A stretch of DNA of 64,000 nucleotides, taken from contig NZ_FNKG01000004.1 in the NCBI RefSeq assembly GCF_900101675.1, positions 186,001 to 250,000 on the forward strand, in the 5' to 3' direction. Below are positions 42,489 through 49,726 of the stretch, piece by piece. The stretch comes from Curtobacterium sp. UNCCL20. GTDB lineage: Bacteria > Actinomycetota > Actinomycetes > Actinomycetales > Microbacteriaceae. A program made the translations under genes and the position numbers. Position 1 is the stretch's first letter, and every line of letters begins with the position of its first letter. Below the pieces are notes generated by a model that was given only the letters and a program-made list of their open reading frames with translations, was not told where the DNA came from and ran no database searches.

Positions 42489-43472
42489 TCAGCCGCGGTC
42501 GCGTGCCATTCCTGCTTCGGTGTTGCGGGTACCGACGGCGACGCCGTGCGGGGATGCAGCTTCGATCCGGGCGAGGTCGCTCGTGGTGAGGACGACGTCG
42601 GCGGCGGCGACGTTTTCCTCGATCCGGGACGCCTTCGTGGTGCCGGGGATCGGGACGGTGCCGACCTGGATCAGCCACGCGAGCGCGAGCTGCGCTGTCG
42701 TGACGCCCTTCTCGTCAGCGATGCCCTTCAGCGCCGCAACGACGCGCAAGTTCGCGTTGATCGCCTCGTCTGAGAACCGGGGGAGGTTTCGCCGTGCGTC
42801 GCCCTCGGGGAGGTCGCCCTTGCGGGTGAGGGTGCCAGAGAGGAACCCGCGGCCCAGCGGCGAGAAGGGCACGAACCCGATGCCGAGCTCGAAAGCGGTG
42901 TTGAGGACGCCGTTGTGTTCGGCGTCGCGCTCGAACAGGCTGTACTCGGACTGGATCGCCGTGATCGGGAACGTCGCGTGCGCACGGCGCAGGGTCTCGG
43001 CCGAGGTCTCGGAGACTCCGATGTAGCGGGCCTTGCCGGAGGTCACGGCTTCAGCCATCGTCCCGACGGTGTCCTCGATCGGGACGCTTGGGTCTGCCCG
43101 GTGCAGGTACCAGAGGTCGACGTGGTCGGTGCCGAGGTGCCTGAGGGACCGGTCGATCGCGCGACGTGCATGCCCCGGGGAGCCGTCGAGTCCGATTGGT
43201 GTGCCGTCGTCGGTGAAGTCCGTGGCGAACTTCGAAGCGATGACGACGCGGTCCCGGTCGGCGCCGAGGACCCGGCCGAGCAGTTTCTCGTTCTCGAACG
43301 GTCCGTACGCTTCTGCGGTGTCGAACAGGGTGATCCCGAGGTCGAGGGCTCGTCGGATGGTCTCGGCGGAGCCGGTCTCGGTGGCGCCGCCGTAGAAGGC
43401 GCTCATGCCCATGCACCCGAGACCGAGGGCGGACGTGACGAGGCCCTGGGAGCCGAGAGGGATCTGCTGCAT
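42489..43472 (-). CDS. aldo/keto reductase (AKR11/13-like)
   Basis: The 327-residue enzyme has the AKR barrel: LGLGCMGMSAFYGG, DTAEAYGPFENEKLLG (catalytic Asp and Tyr), IASKF (Lys), YLHRADP (His), FVPFSPLGRGFLSG and the NADPH-binding IPGTTKASRIEEN. It reduces aldehydes or ketones with NADPH. GGAG precedes the ATG. The promoter faces a divergent MerR gene and has the long-spacer layout that MerR proteins activate, so it is likely induced by an electrophile. Confidence 0.92.
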   Translation of the reverse strand: MQQIPLGSQGLVTSALGLGCMGMSAFYGGATETGSAETIRRALDLGITLFDTAEAYGPFENEKLLGRVLGADRDRVVIASKFATDFTDDGTPIGLDGSPGHARRAIDRSLRHLGTDHVDLWYLHRADPSVPIEDTVGTMAEAVTSGKARYIGVSETSAETLRRAHATFPITAIQSEYSLFERDAEHNGVLNTAFELGIGFVPFSPLGRGFLSGTLTRKGDLPEGDARRNLPRFSDEAINANLRVVAALKGIADEKGVTTAQLALAWLIQVGTVPIPGTTKASRIEENVAAADVVLTTSDLARIEAASPHGVAVGTRNTEAGMARDRG

Positions 43473-43514
43473 GCGTGTTCTCCGTTCGTCGCCGGGATCA
43501 CCCGGACGATGATG

Positions 43515-43545
43515 ACCCTTCACCCTGGTGTGCACACCATGTCAA
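43515..43545 (-). promoter_or_regulatory. MerR-type promoter with dyad, driving the aldo/keto reductase
   Basis: On the minus strand a perfect -35 TTGACA (43540-43545) is separated by 19 bp from a weak -10 AAGGGT (43515-43520). The spacer contains the perfect 14-bp palindrome TGGTGTGCACACCA (43526-43539). An overlong 19-bp spacer with a dyad is the hallmark of MerR-activated promoters, which need DNA untwisting. Confidence 0.65.
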
Positions 43546-43561
43546 GTGGGAGACTCGACCC

Positions 43562-43966
43562 ATGCTGCTTCCGGAGGTCCACGTCGATGAGCCGGTCACG
43601 ATCAGCGCTGCGGCGGAGTTGCTCGGCATCACTGTCGACACGATCCGTTACTACGAGAAGGAAGGCATCGCGCCGGCTCCTGATCGTGGGCAGGACGGGT
43701 GGCGGCGTTACGACACGGCTGGGCTGAGGTGGCTCGCCGGGACGGTGATGCTCCGCGGGACCGGCATGAGCGTGCAGGAGATGCGCGAGTACGCGTCCGC
43801 GTACAGGGCTGGCGCTGATGATGTCGCGCGGCTCGCGCTCCTCGAGCAGCACCATGCGACCGTTCTCGCTCGGCAGGCGGAGGTGCAGCGGCACCTCGCG
43901 GCGCTGGAACGGAAGATCGAGGCGTACCGCGAGACCATCGCCGCGACCGGCCGATCAGCGGCATGA
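43562..43966 (+). CDS. MerR family transcriptional regulator
   Basis: The 134-residue regulator has a MerR winged helix (TISAAAELLGITVDTIRYYEKEGI, then GWRRYDTAGLRWLAGTVMLRGTGMSV) and a coiled-coil dimerisation helix (residues ~85-125, HHATVLARQAEVQRHLAALERKI split here by wording). No metal-binding Cys cluster is present, so an organic or redox ligand is more likely. The ATG follows GAGACT by 6 nt. It is divergent from the aldo/keto reductase it probably controls. Confidence 0.9.
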   Translation: MLLPEVHVDEPVTISAAAELLGITVDTIRYYEKEGIAPAPDRGQDGWRRYDTAGLRWLAGTVMLRGTGMSVQEMREYASAYRAGADDVARLALLEQHHATVLARQAEVQRHLAALERKIEAYRETIAATGRSAA

Positions 43967-43979
43967 CCTCTCTGTCCGG

Positions 43980-44005
43980 TCGACCATCCTTCAACCGATG
44001 GTCGA
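43980..44005 (+). terminator. possible terminator hairpin after the MerR gene
   Basis: TCGACCATC and GATGGTCGA form a 9-bp stem with an 8-nt loop, 14 nt after the stop codon. There is no T-run, so termination is uncertain. Confidence 0.45.
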
Positions 44006-44071
44006 TCAGACGGAGCACGCCTCCTGCTGCTGTCGACCGATCGCCGCTCCGGGCTGAGGCAGAGTGGGTGC

Positions 44072-44230
44072 ATGGTCAGAGCAGCGCCCAACACGATCCA
44101 CTTCCATCGCAAGCACCATGAAGCGGTCATGTCTGGCGAGAAGGTCACCACCGTCCGGTGGAACGAGAACGTACCGGTGGGAGCAGCCGTGTTCGTCTTC
44201 GAGGCCAGTCCGCGCCGTAGTCGTTCATGA
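44072..44230 (+). pseudogene. truncated ASCH-domain protein (52 residues)
   Basis: The short product keeps the first part of an ASCH domain: IHFHRKHHEAVMSGEKVTTVRW, the region that carries the family's conserved G-x-K-x-x-T-x-R motif, then ends abruptly after FVFEASPRRSRS. Intact ASCH proteins are about twice this length or more. The start follows CAGAGT by 6 nt. Sequence beyond the stop does not continue the domain convincingly in any forward frame, so this is most likely a remnant left by a rearrangement. Confidence 0.55.
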
Positions 44231-44467
44231 GGCGGTAGCGCACGCCCAGAGCATCGCACAGGCGAAGGACGATGTCGCGGAAGTGGATCGGCCACCGGAA
44301 GGGTGACCGAGGAGTGGCGTCCACAGTTCGTACATCCGACCGATGCGCATGCACGAGACCGGGGTCGCCGCATGCGTCGGAGGAGCGATCCTCGCCGGGC
44401 TCGGATTCCTCAATGTCTTGGCATGACCGACCGTCTCAGACCCTGGGGCGATCCGGTAGATGATCGG
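44231..44467. other. gene debris, no supported gene
   Basis: This stretch holds a protein-like minus-strand segment (FRDIVLRLCDALGVRYRLMNDYGADW, not quoted in one run: FRDIVLRLCDALGV then RYRLMNDYGADW, about 44215-44292) without a usable start or stop context, and a plus-strand 27-codon hydrophobic frame at 44343-44426. Neither has a clear ribosome-binding site. It looks like remnants between the ASCH fragment and the acetyltransferase gene. Confidence 0.4.
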
Positions 44468-44953
44468 CTACCGGGCAGGACCGCCAGGTTCGGAGCGGAG
44501 GGCTTTCAGTTCGCGCATCCACGCGACTTCCCGCTCGAGCTGCCCGGTATCGGTGAAGAGGCGCACTTGCTGCGTGTCGGACAGCAAGGCTGCGAGCTCG
44601 TCCCGGTCTGCCGGACCGAATCCGAGTTTTTGCCAGAACGGCCCCGATCTGCGCGAGAAGAGCCACGCCCGCGTCGCGCCCGAGCGAGCGGCTTCTCCGA
44701 GGGCGAACCTCGCGAGACGGGTGCCGGCACCCGCGGTGCGTCGTGCGCTCGAGACTGCAACGCTCCGGATCAAGACGTCTGCTCCGTCAGCACTGGCTTC
44801 GTAGCCGGTGCTGCCGACGATCTTGCCATCGTGGTCGCGCTCTACCCACACTCGGACCGCGGTCGAGTCGAGCCCAGCGACAGTGAGGTCGGCTTCGCTG
44901 AGGAACGCGCGAAGCTCCTCGAGATCGTCGTTCGTCAGCGGCGAGCATGGCAT
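44468..44953 (-). CDS. GNAT family N-acetyltransferase
   Basis: The 161-residue enzyme has the GNAT core: VERDHDGKIVGSTGYEASADGADVLIRSVAVSSARRTAGAGTRLARFAL in pieces, with the acetyl-CoA pyrophosphate loop RRTAGAGTRL near residue 85 and PFWQKLGFGPADR at the C-terminal wedge. The arsinothricin/ArsN2-like size and layout fit, but no arsenic genes are near. The substrate is unknown. It stands alone on the minus strand in the tRNA-adjacent accessory stretch. Confidence 0.85.
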   Translation of the reverse strand: MPCSPLTNDDLEELRAFLSEADLTVAGLDSTAVRVWVERDHDGKIVGSTGYEASADGADVLIRSVAVSSARRTAGAGTRLARFALGEAARSGATRAWLFSRRSGPFWQKLGFGPADRDELAALLSDTQQVRLFTDTGQLEREVAWMRELKALRSEPGGPAR

Positions 44954-45118
44954 GACTCATGCTCTCGCACCACGCCGCCCGGTCGAGGATCGGCAACCGG
45001 ACGACTGAGAGAAGCCCGTCGACGCAGATCGGTCATTGATGCTCGACGGGGTAGATGCCGTGAAGCACCTCCGGCCCCATCGCGCACCGATTGGCGGTCC
45101 TCGCCTAGCCTGTTCCGC

Positions 45119-45373
45119 ATGGACGCTTCGGGACTGCGTGCGCAGCAGATCGACCCTCGGGACGTACAAACGGAGTACGAGATCTCCGTGTACCGGGTGT
45201 ACTTCGTCGACGGCGATGGGGCAACCGACGAGTACAGGGTCGAGGGTGCCGTCGACGTACGGCAGGTTCTCGCGTGGGCTGACGAGCACGCGGCAGGGCG
45301 AGGCTTTGACCTCTACGTCGAGACTGAGGGGCGCACTGGTAAGCGCCTCGATTTGCTCGCCAAGCATCAGTGA
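45119..45373 (+). CDS. small orphan protein, 84 residues
   Basis: The acidic soluble product has a central beta-strand pattern (YEISVYRVYFVDGDGATDEY then VEGAVDVRQVLAWADEHA). I do not recognise it. Support for the gene is strong despite the size: a -10 TAGCCT (45106-45111) lies 7 nt before the ATG and a textbook terminator follows the stop within 7 nt, making it a complete single-gene transcription unit. Confidence 0.7.
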   Translation: MDASGLRAQQIDPRDVQTEYEISVYRVYFVDGDGATDEYRVEGAVDVRQVLAWADEHAAGRGFDLYVETEGRTGKRLDLLAKHQ

Positions 45374-45379
45374 CACAAG

Positions 45380-45416
45380 CGGGGAGGTTCCCACTTTCGT
45401 GGGTACCTCGCCGTTT
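45380..45416 (+). terminator. intrinsic terminator
   Basis: Fifteen-base arms (45380-45394 and 45399-45413) pair with two mismatches around a TTTC loop, followed by TTTG. It ends the 84-residue orphan gene. Confidence 0.85.
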
Positions 45417-45743
45417 GCGTGGTGTGACTTACTTCACGGAGATGAAGGCTGATGCCGCGGACCCGATGCTGAACGGGGCCAACGGCGGTGCAGCTTCACC
45501 GGAGTGTGACCCGCGGAAGTACGCGCCACGCGCGATGTGGATGCCCACACCCTCCTCTGGGACGTACCGCGCAGGGGCCGACCCACGCGTGGGTGAGTAC
45601 CTTCAGGAGGGCTTGACCGACCCTGGTCGGAGAGAAGCCACCGCCTCACGGCGCGTGCTCGGTCAGCGATCCGCTTTCGGCCGGGGTGACCGCCTCGAGC
45701 TTTGGACCCATGGCTCGGAGTCGCCGGTACCGAGCGGGCTTTG
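45417..45743. other. 327-bp stretch without a recognised gene
   Basis: No frame on either strand shows both a start signal and protein-like composition. The sequence is less GC-biased at third positions than the neighbouring genes, which fits non-coding or decayed DNA at the 3' side of the minus-strand membrane gene. Confidence 0.5.
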
Positions 45744-46337
45744 TCAGCGGCCCATGCCGAGCGCGGACTCGATCCGGCTGATCGTCCGGCGCATCGCGTA
45801 CTCGTCCTGCGCCGGCTGGCCGTCGGCCACCCACAGGTGGACCGCTCCGGGACCCAACGTCCTGGGTGCGAGGCGGACCACGATCCCCCATCGACATGCG
45901 ACACCGCGCGGCGTGGGCTCGCTGAAAACATCGAAGCCGAGTACCTCGGAGCGCAGGGCGATCGGTGTTCCCTGCCCGTCGTTGCGCGTCGACCAGCTCG
46001 TGATGCCCGTCCGGTCGAAGCCGAGGTCGCACGGGAACCAGACGCGCAGTCTGGGGCTCCAGGCCGTGAGGTCGGCGGCCGTCGATTCTGTCGCGTGCGC
46101 GGTGACGAACACGGTGCCGGGATGGGTCTCGGCCTTCTGCTGTAAGCGCGCCCGCCGGCGGTGGTTGACCTCGGTGGTGACGCAGGCGACGCCGAACCCG
46201 AACGTGATGAGAATGCCGAGACGGAGCTCGGTGGACAGGGCCCGTCCCTCGTCGGTACCGATCAACGCCGCGAGGACGATCGTCGCGGCGGCGAAGCCGA
46301 CGGTGATGGCGGCGAGGAGGATCGTCGACGGGCGCAC
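45744..46337 (-). CDS. two-helix membrane protein, unknown function
   Basis: The 197-residue protein has two N-terminal hydrophobic segments (TILLAAITVGFAAATIVLAAL and LGILITFGFGVACVTT), then a soluble domain rich in Trp/Arg (WSPRLRVWFPCDLGFDRTG, WGIVVRLAPRTLGPGAVHLW). I do not recognise a family. The GTG start was preferred because CATTGT (46344-46349, minus strand) lies 6 nt upstream; a GTG at 46379 is the alternative. It is an orphan within the accessory stretch. Confidence 0.6.
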   Translation of the reverse strand: MRPSTILLAAITVGFAAATIVLAALIGTDEGRALSTELRLGILITFGFGVACVTTEVNHRRRARLQQKAETHPGTVFVTAHATESTAADLTAWSPRLRVWFPCDLGFDRTGITSWSTRNDGQGTPIALRSEVLGFDVFSEPTPRGVACRWGIVVRLAPRTLGPGAVHLWVADGQPAQDEYAMRRTISRIESALGMGR

Positions 46338-46535
46338 GGCTCGACAATGCCAGAACCCGAGGTGCGGTGGAATGCTCACACCGTCACAATGAGCACTGCG
46401 TCAGCGGACTGCGAACCGTCGGGTTGACTATCACTTCCGGGCAGGGCCACACGAGTTGGGTCGTGTTCGTTGAACGACCAGCTATCGAGGTGGCCGGCCC
46501 GACTCTGGGGACAGAGTGGCCGATACGCTCCGACC

Positions 46536-46571
46536 ATGAGCTTCAGAACGCCTTGGTCTGTGCGACGGTGA
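46536..46571 (+). other. 11-codon leader reading frame overlapping the next gene
   Basis: An ATG lies 6 nt after TACGCT (46524-46529), the leaderless pattern of this genome, and opens a frame for MSFRTPWSVRR that stops with TGA at 46569-46571. The GTG of the membrane protein gene at 46568 overlaps that stop as GTGA, the same coupling seen at operon joints. It may be a leader peptide that feeds ribosomes into the downstream gene. Confidence 0.45.
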
Positions 46572-47095
46572 GCATCGAGTCATTCGACGTTGAACCGGTC
46601 GACCATCGCAGGTCGTTGAGGTGGTTGCTCGGTCTGGTGGCTGCTGTCACTGGTGTTCTTGCGATCATCGGGTGGCCACTGCCGGCGGCGCCGGGAAGAT
46701 ACGTGTCGTCCGATGCATGGGAAAGGACGACCGCCTTGATCCAAGCGTGGTGGACACACGACGGTTGGCGAATGTCGGGGGCGTCATGGTTTTGGGGCGG
46801 GGTCGCGATCGGCGCGACAACTGGCGTGATTTCGGTTCGGGCCGGGAAGGAACGGACATGGCGCAAGACGTGGCTGCTGACCGTGCTACCGGGCGGAGTC
46901 GTCGCAGCGCTGGGCCCGTTGGTCCAGGTGGTGCTGGGGATTCGGTGGTCGAACTACTCACAGAACCGCGACGCCAGCTCCGCGATCTTCGTGTACGGGA
47001 TCGGACTGGCGGTAGCGTTGGGCCTTCCATTTCTCCAGGGGTGGGTGATGCGCGGCCGCGAGCAGAGCGACGGTGGCGACACGTTTCGACGTTGA
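46568..47095 (+). CDS. multi-pass membrane protein, unknown function
   Basis: The 175-residue protein has four hydrophobic segments (LRWLLGLVAAVTGVLAIIGW, ASWFWGGVAIGATTGVISV, TWLLTVLPGGVVAALGPLVQVVL and IFVYGIGLAVALGLPFLQGW, each given separately). The reading frame is open upstream, but its first clear hydrophobic segment follows the GTG at 46568, which overlaps the stop of an 11-codon leader frame. The family is not recognised. Codon use is less GC-extreme than in the core genes. Confidence 0.55.
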   Translation: MSIESFDVEPVDHRRSLRWLLGLVAAVTGVLAIIGWPLPAAPGRYVSSDAWERTTALIQAWWTHDGWRMSGASWFWGGVAIGATTGVISVRAGKERTWRKTWLLTVLPGGVVAALGPLVQVVLGIRWSNYSQNRDASSAIFVYGIGLAVALGLPFLQGWVMRGREQSDGGDTFRR

Positions 47096-47244
47096 CCCAC
47101 CGAAATCGCCGATCGAAGACGAGTCGCGGTGGTCGGATGACCGCCGCAATTCGACTCGTCCGTCCTCCAACTCGCCGGTGGTGAGTCCGCCGACGGATCG
47201 GCTGCCGGCATCGTCTTCCGCGTCCTTCATCTCCCGCTGTCGCG

Positions 47245-47781
47245 TCAGTGCCGGGTCCGCGAGGCCGCGTTCGGTTGCCAGAACTGGAGACGGTTGCCGA
47301 ACGGATCGATGACCAGCATGGTTCTGCCCCAGTCGTCGTCGTGCAAGCCCGGCCGAGATCGCGGGTGCCGTTGGGTAAGCAATGCATCCCGGTAGGCCAC
47401 CACGTCCTGGACGACGAGCATCACCGCACCTCCCGGCGTGGCATCGCCGTGGTGCTCGGTCAGGTGCAGGACCTTGCCGTCGAGCGACACCTGCGCGTAC
47501 ACGGGCAGATCCGGCTCGAACTGGTGCTGCCACTCCCAGTCGAACCCGAGGTAGTCGCAGTAGAAGGCCCGAGCCACGGCGTGGTCGAACACCCGGAGGA
47601 CCGGAATGACATCAGCACCCCTCCGCTTCCCCGAGCTCTGGCGGCCACCGACAGCTGCCAGGGTGTTCCAGTCGCGAAACCCTGCGGCGCGGGCTGCTGC
47701 TTCGAGCACCCGTGAGTGCGGGACGTCCGTGCTCGCACTGAGTTCGCGGGCGAGCCGCTTGGCTTCTTCGATCGTGATCAC
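47245..47781 (-). CDS. glyoxalase-superfamily (VOC) protein with N-terminal helical extension
   Basis: The 178-residue protein starts with a ~50-residue helical region (ITIEEAKRLARELSAS, SRVLEAAARAAGFRDWNTL) typical of the 'glyoxalase superfamily' N-terminal module, then a VOC domain (PVLRVFDHAVARAFYCDYLGF, YAQVSLDGKVLHLTEHHGD, MLVIDPFGNRLQFWQ). The metal-site residues (His, His, Glu-like) are present in part. It resembles bleomycin-resistance-like binding proteins; the ligand is unknown. The start is GTG. Confidence 0.88.
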   Translation of the reverse strand: MITIEEAKRLARELSASTDVPHSRVLEAAARAAGFRDWNTLAAVGGRQSSGKRRGADVIPVLRVFDHAVARAFYCDYLGFDWEWQHQFEPDLPVYAQVSLDGKVLHLTEHHGDATPGGAVMLVVQDVVAYRDALLTQRHPRSRPGLHDDDWGRTMLVIDPFGNRLQFWQPNAASRTRH

Positions 47782-47880
47782 GATGTTCCAATCGCGCGAT
47801 GGGGCTGGGTTCCTGCGTTGCCGGGGATCGCGGAAGGATCGGAATCACCCTGAGAACGATCGTTCGTCGGTGTTCACCGT

Positions 47881-48093
47881 GTGCAGGGGCTGGCCACCGT
47901 AGCCGAAGCCAGGATAGCTCCGGACGAGCGGTACCGGTTCCCGATCGCGATCGCGAGCGGCTTCCTCGGTCTGCTGTTCTTCTGGTTGCTGTTCGTCGGG
48001 AACGCGGCGGAGAAGTGGATCGCTGGCTTCGGCTTTGTGGCTCTCGTCGTCTGGGTGTTCGTGTTCCGAGCGATGTTCCGCAGCGGGTACTGA
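47881..48093 (+). CDS. small two-helix membrane protein
   Basis: The 70-residue product has two hydrophobic helices (FPIAIASGFLGLLFFWLLFVG and WIAGFGFVALVVWVFVFRAMF). I do not recognise it. The GTG start is the only one giving both helices with a short N-terminus; no strong ribosome-binding site is seen. It is divergent from the VOC gene. Confidence 0.5.
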   Translation: MQGLATVAEARIAPDERYRFPIAIASGFLGLLFFWLLFVGNAAEKWIAGFGFVALVVWVFVFRAMFRSGY

Positions 48094-48154
48094 CCTCATC
48101 ACGGTCGCGGTGACCGATCGTTCCCCGGACGGTACTCCGCGGTAGCGTCTGCTC

Positions 48155-48379
48155 ATGCGGAGCGTCGAGGGACAGTGCGTCTGGTGGAGTGACGAAGACG
48201 GATGGGGTGCGCTCCGTTCCGATGACGTCGCATCGGACGTGTTCGTGCACTTCGCGAATCTGCGGATGGACGGGTACCACTCGCTCCAGCCCGGGAAACG
48301 GGTTCGATTCGACGTCGAGCCGTACCCGTCCGGGCAGGATGGCTACTTCTTCCGCGCGCACGACGTCACGCCGATCTGA
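48155..48379 (+). CDS. divergent cold-shock-domain protein
   Basis: The 74-residue protein has the cold-shock layout in reduced form: VEGQCVWWSDEDGWGALRSDD in place of the usual GxVKWFNxxKGFGFI, then VFVHFANLRMDGYHSLQPGKRVRFDVE. The RNP2-like VFVHF is kept; in RNP1 the usual KGFGFI-type motif reads DGWGAL, with no Phe, so nucleic-acid binding may be altered. The ATG lies 6 nt after TAGCGT (48143-48148). A strong hairpin follows the stop. Confidence 0.8.
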   Translation: MRSVEGQCVWWSDEDGWGALRSDDVASDVFVHFANLRMDGYHSLQPGKRVRFDVEPYPSGQDGYFFRAHDVTPI

Positions 48380-48441
48380 TCCGGGCGTGGACTCCGGCCG
48401 TTCCCGGACCGGGAGCCGGAACGTCGTCGGATCCGTCGGAA

Positions 48442-48478
48442 CGGCCGGGAGGACCGCGGAGCACGGTCCTCCCGGCCG
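48442..48478. terminator. bidirectional terminator hairpin
   Basis: Perfect 15-bp arms (48442-48456 and 48464-48478, beginning CGGCCGGGAGGACCG) with a 7-nt loop lie between the convergent cold-shock and acetyltransferase genes. It does not match the dispersed palindrome family. Confidence 0.85.
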
Positions 48479-48481
48479 CGA

Positions 48482-48958
48482 TCAGAGTGCTCGTGCGTAG
48501 TCGACGGTCGGGTACGGGACGAAGCCCAGGGACTCGTAGAGTGCACGTGCTGGCGCGTGGAACTCGTCACCGCCGGTACCGATGTGCACGACGGTCACTC
48601 CGAGCTGTTCGAGCCTGCTCAGGACGGTCGAGCAGAGGGCGCGCGCGACTCCGCGCCGTCGAGCGTCAGGGCGGACAGCGACCATCTCCAGCCGTCCGGA
48701 CGATGTGCCCGTGGTGTTCCAGCCGACGTACCCGAGGGGCTTGCCGTCTTCTTCGGCCAGTGTGATGAACCGTCCTTCGCCGGGAGCGAGCAGCGACGGG
48801 ACCTCGTGTCGGTAGTCGTCTTCCCAGTGTCCGTGGTCGTGCGCGGTCGCTTCGGGACGGAGTCGCACGAGCGAGCCGGCGAGGAGCGGTCGGAAGGTCT
48901 CGATGGTCAACTCGGTCAGCGCGGGCAGGTCGAGCGGTGTGCAATCGCGAATGTGCAT
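48482..48958 (-). CDS. GNAT family N-acetyltransferase
   Basis: The 158-residue enzyme has the GNAT fold: RDCTPLDLPALTELTIETF at the start, LGYVGWNTTGTSSGRLEMVAVRPDARRRGVARALC in pieces (acetyl-CoA loop RRRGVA near residue 108) and ARALYESLGFVPYPTVDYARAL at the end. It is closest in style to aminoglycoside 3-N/AAC(6')-like small acetyltransferases of unknown substrate. It ends 3 bp from the shared terminator hairpin. Confidence 0.88.
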   Translation of the reverse strand: MHIRDCTPLDLPALTELTIETFRPLLAGSLVRLRPEATAHDHGHWEDDYRHEVPSLLAPGEGRFITLAEEDGKPLGYVGWNTTGTSSGRLEMVAVRPDARRRGVARALCSTVLSRLEQLGVTVVHIGTGGDEFHAPARALYESLGFVPYPTVDYARAL

Positions 48959-49143
48959 GGGTGTGCTTCTCTCGTGAGCAGTCTGAAGGCTCCACGCCCG
49001 TGATCGGGGTGGAGGAGAGCGACGGCCGGGGCCGTCCCTTCAGGAGCGCGTGCGCCAGCTCGCGAAGCAGTCCATGTGGCCACGGTATCGAGTGGGACGG
49101 AGCCGGGGAAGCGTCCGCATGCCGGTCGCCGATGGCGGACCGA

Positions 49144-49611
49144 CTACCGGACGGCCGGCCGCCGCCCCGGTGACGACTGGAACCGCACGAGGTAGCCGTC
49201 GGGGTCCTGGACGAGGAACTGCTGGACACCGACCTCGTCCTCGCCGACGCGGTACCACTTCGTCTCCGGTTCCATGAAGAGCTCGACGCCCGCGCGTCCG
49301 AGCACCTGCACCAGCGCTCCGGTGTCCGGCACGGTGATCTGGAGGTTCACTCCGCGGCCCAGCGGGCGCTCGAGTGGCCCAGTGACCCAGTTGCGACCCA
49401 CGCCCGCTTGTTCGAGCATCAGGTGCGCAGAACCGAGGGCGATCGATGCGAAGCGTTCCTCGGGGCGGGAGTAGACGACCTCGAAGCCGCACAGCCCGCA
49501 CCAGAACTGGATGCTCTGGTCCAGGTCGGCCACGAGCAGCTCCGGGACGAGCGAGGGGGCGGGCGAAGGGGCGAGCGAGAGGGCGGGCGAGGGGGCGTTG
49601 GCTTCCGTCAC
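49144..49611 (-). CDS. VOC family protein (bleomycin-resistance-like)
   Basis: The 155-residue protein has one VOC domain pair: VPELLVADLDQSIQFWCGLCGFEV, then GVNLQITVPDTGALVQVL and QFLVQDPDGYLVRFQSS (each shown separately). The N-terminal ~20 residues are a Ser/Pro/Ala repeat (PSPALSLAPSPAPS) from GC-rich duplicated DNA. The start is GTG. Function is probably ligand sequestration or a small lyase reaction; no partner gene is evident. Confidence 0.88.
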   Translation of the reverse strand: MTEANAPSPALSLAPSPAPSLVPELLVADLDQSIQFWCGLCGFEVVYSRPEERFASIALGSAHLMLEQAGVGRNWVTGPLERPLGRGVNLQITVPDTGALVQVLGRAGVELFMEPETKWYRVGEDEVGVQQFLVQDPDGYLVRFQSSPGRRPAVR

Positions 49612-49726
49612 CGGACCATCGTCGCAGGCTCCGGCCCCACCGGATCTCGGCAGGCTGCGGGAACGTCACCACGTCCGGTGGAAGGAGTCCGTGCCGGAGG
49701 GAGCCGCGATCGTCGCGGGGAGCTGG

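Noticed and set aside
44343-44426. 27-codon hydrophobic peptide as a type I toxin
   Set aside because: No ribosome-binding site, antisense RNA promoter or charged tail typical of such toxins.
48442-48478. Ninth copy of the dispersed palindrome
   Set aside because: The arms (CGGCCGGGAGGACCG) lack the CTGGAGGC core; it is an ordinary terminator hairpin.
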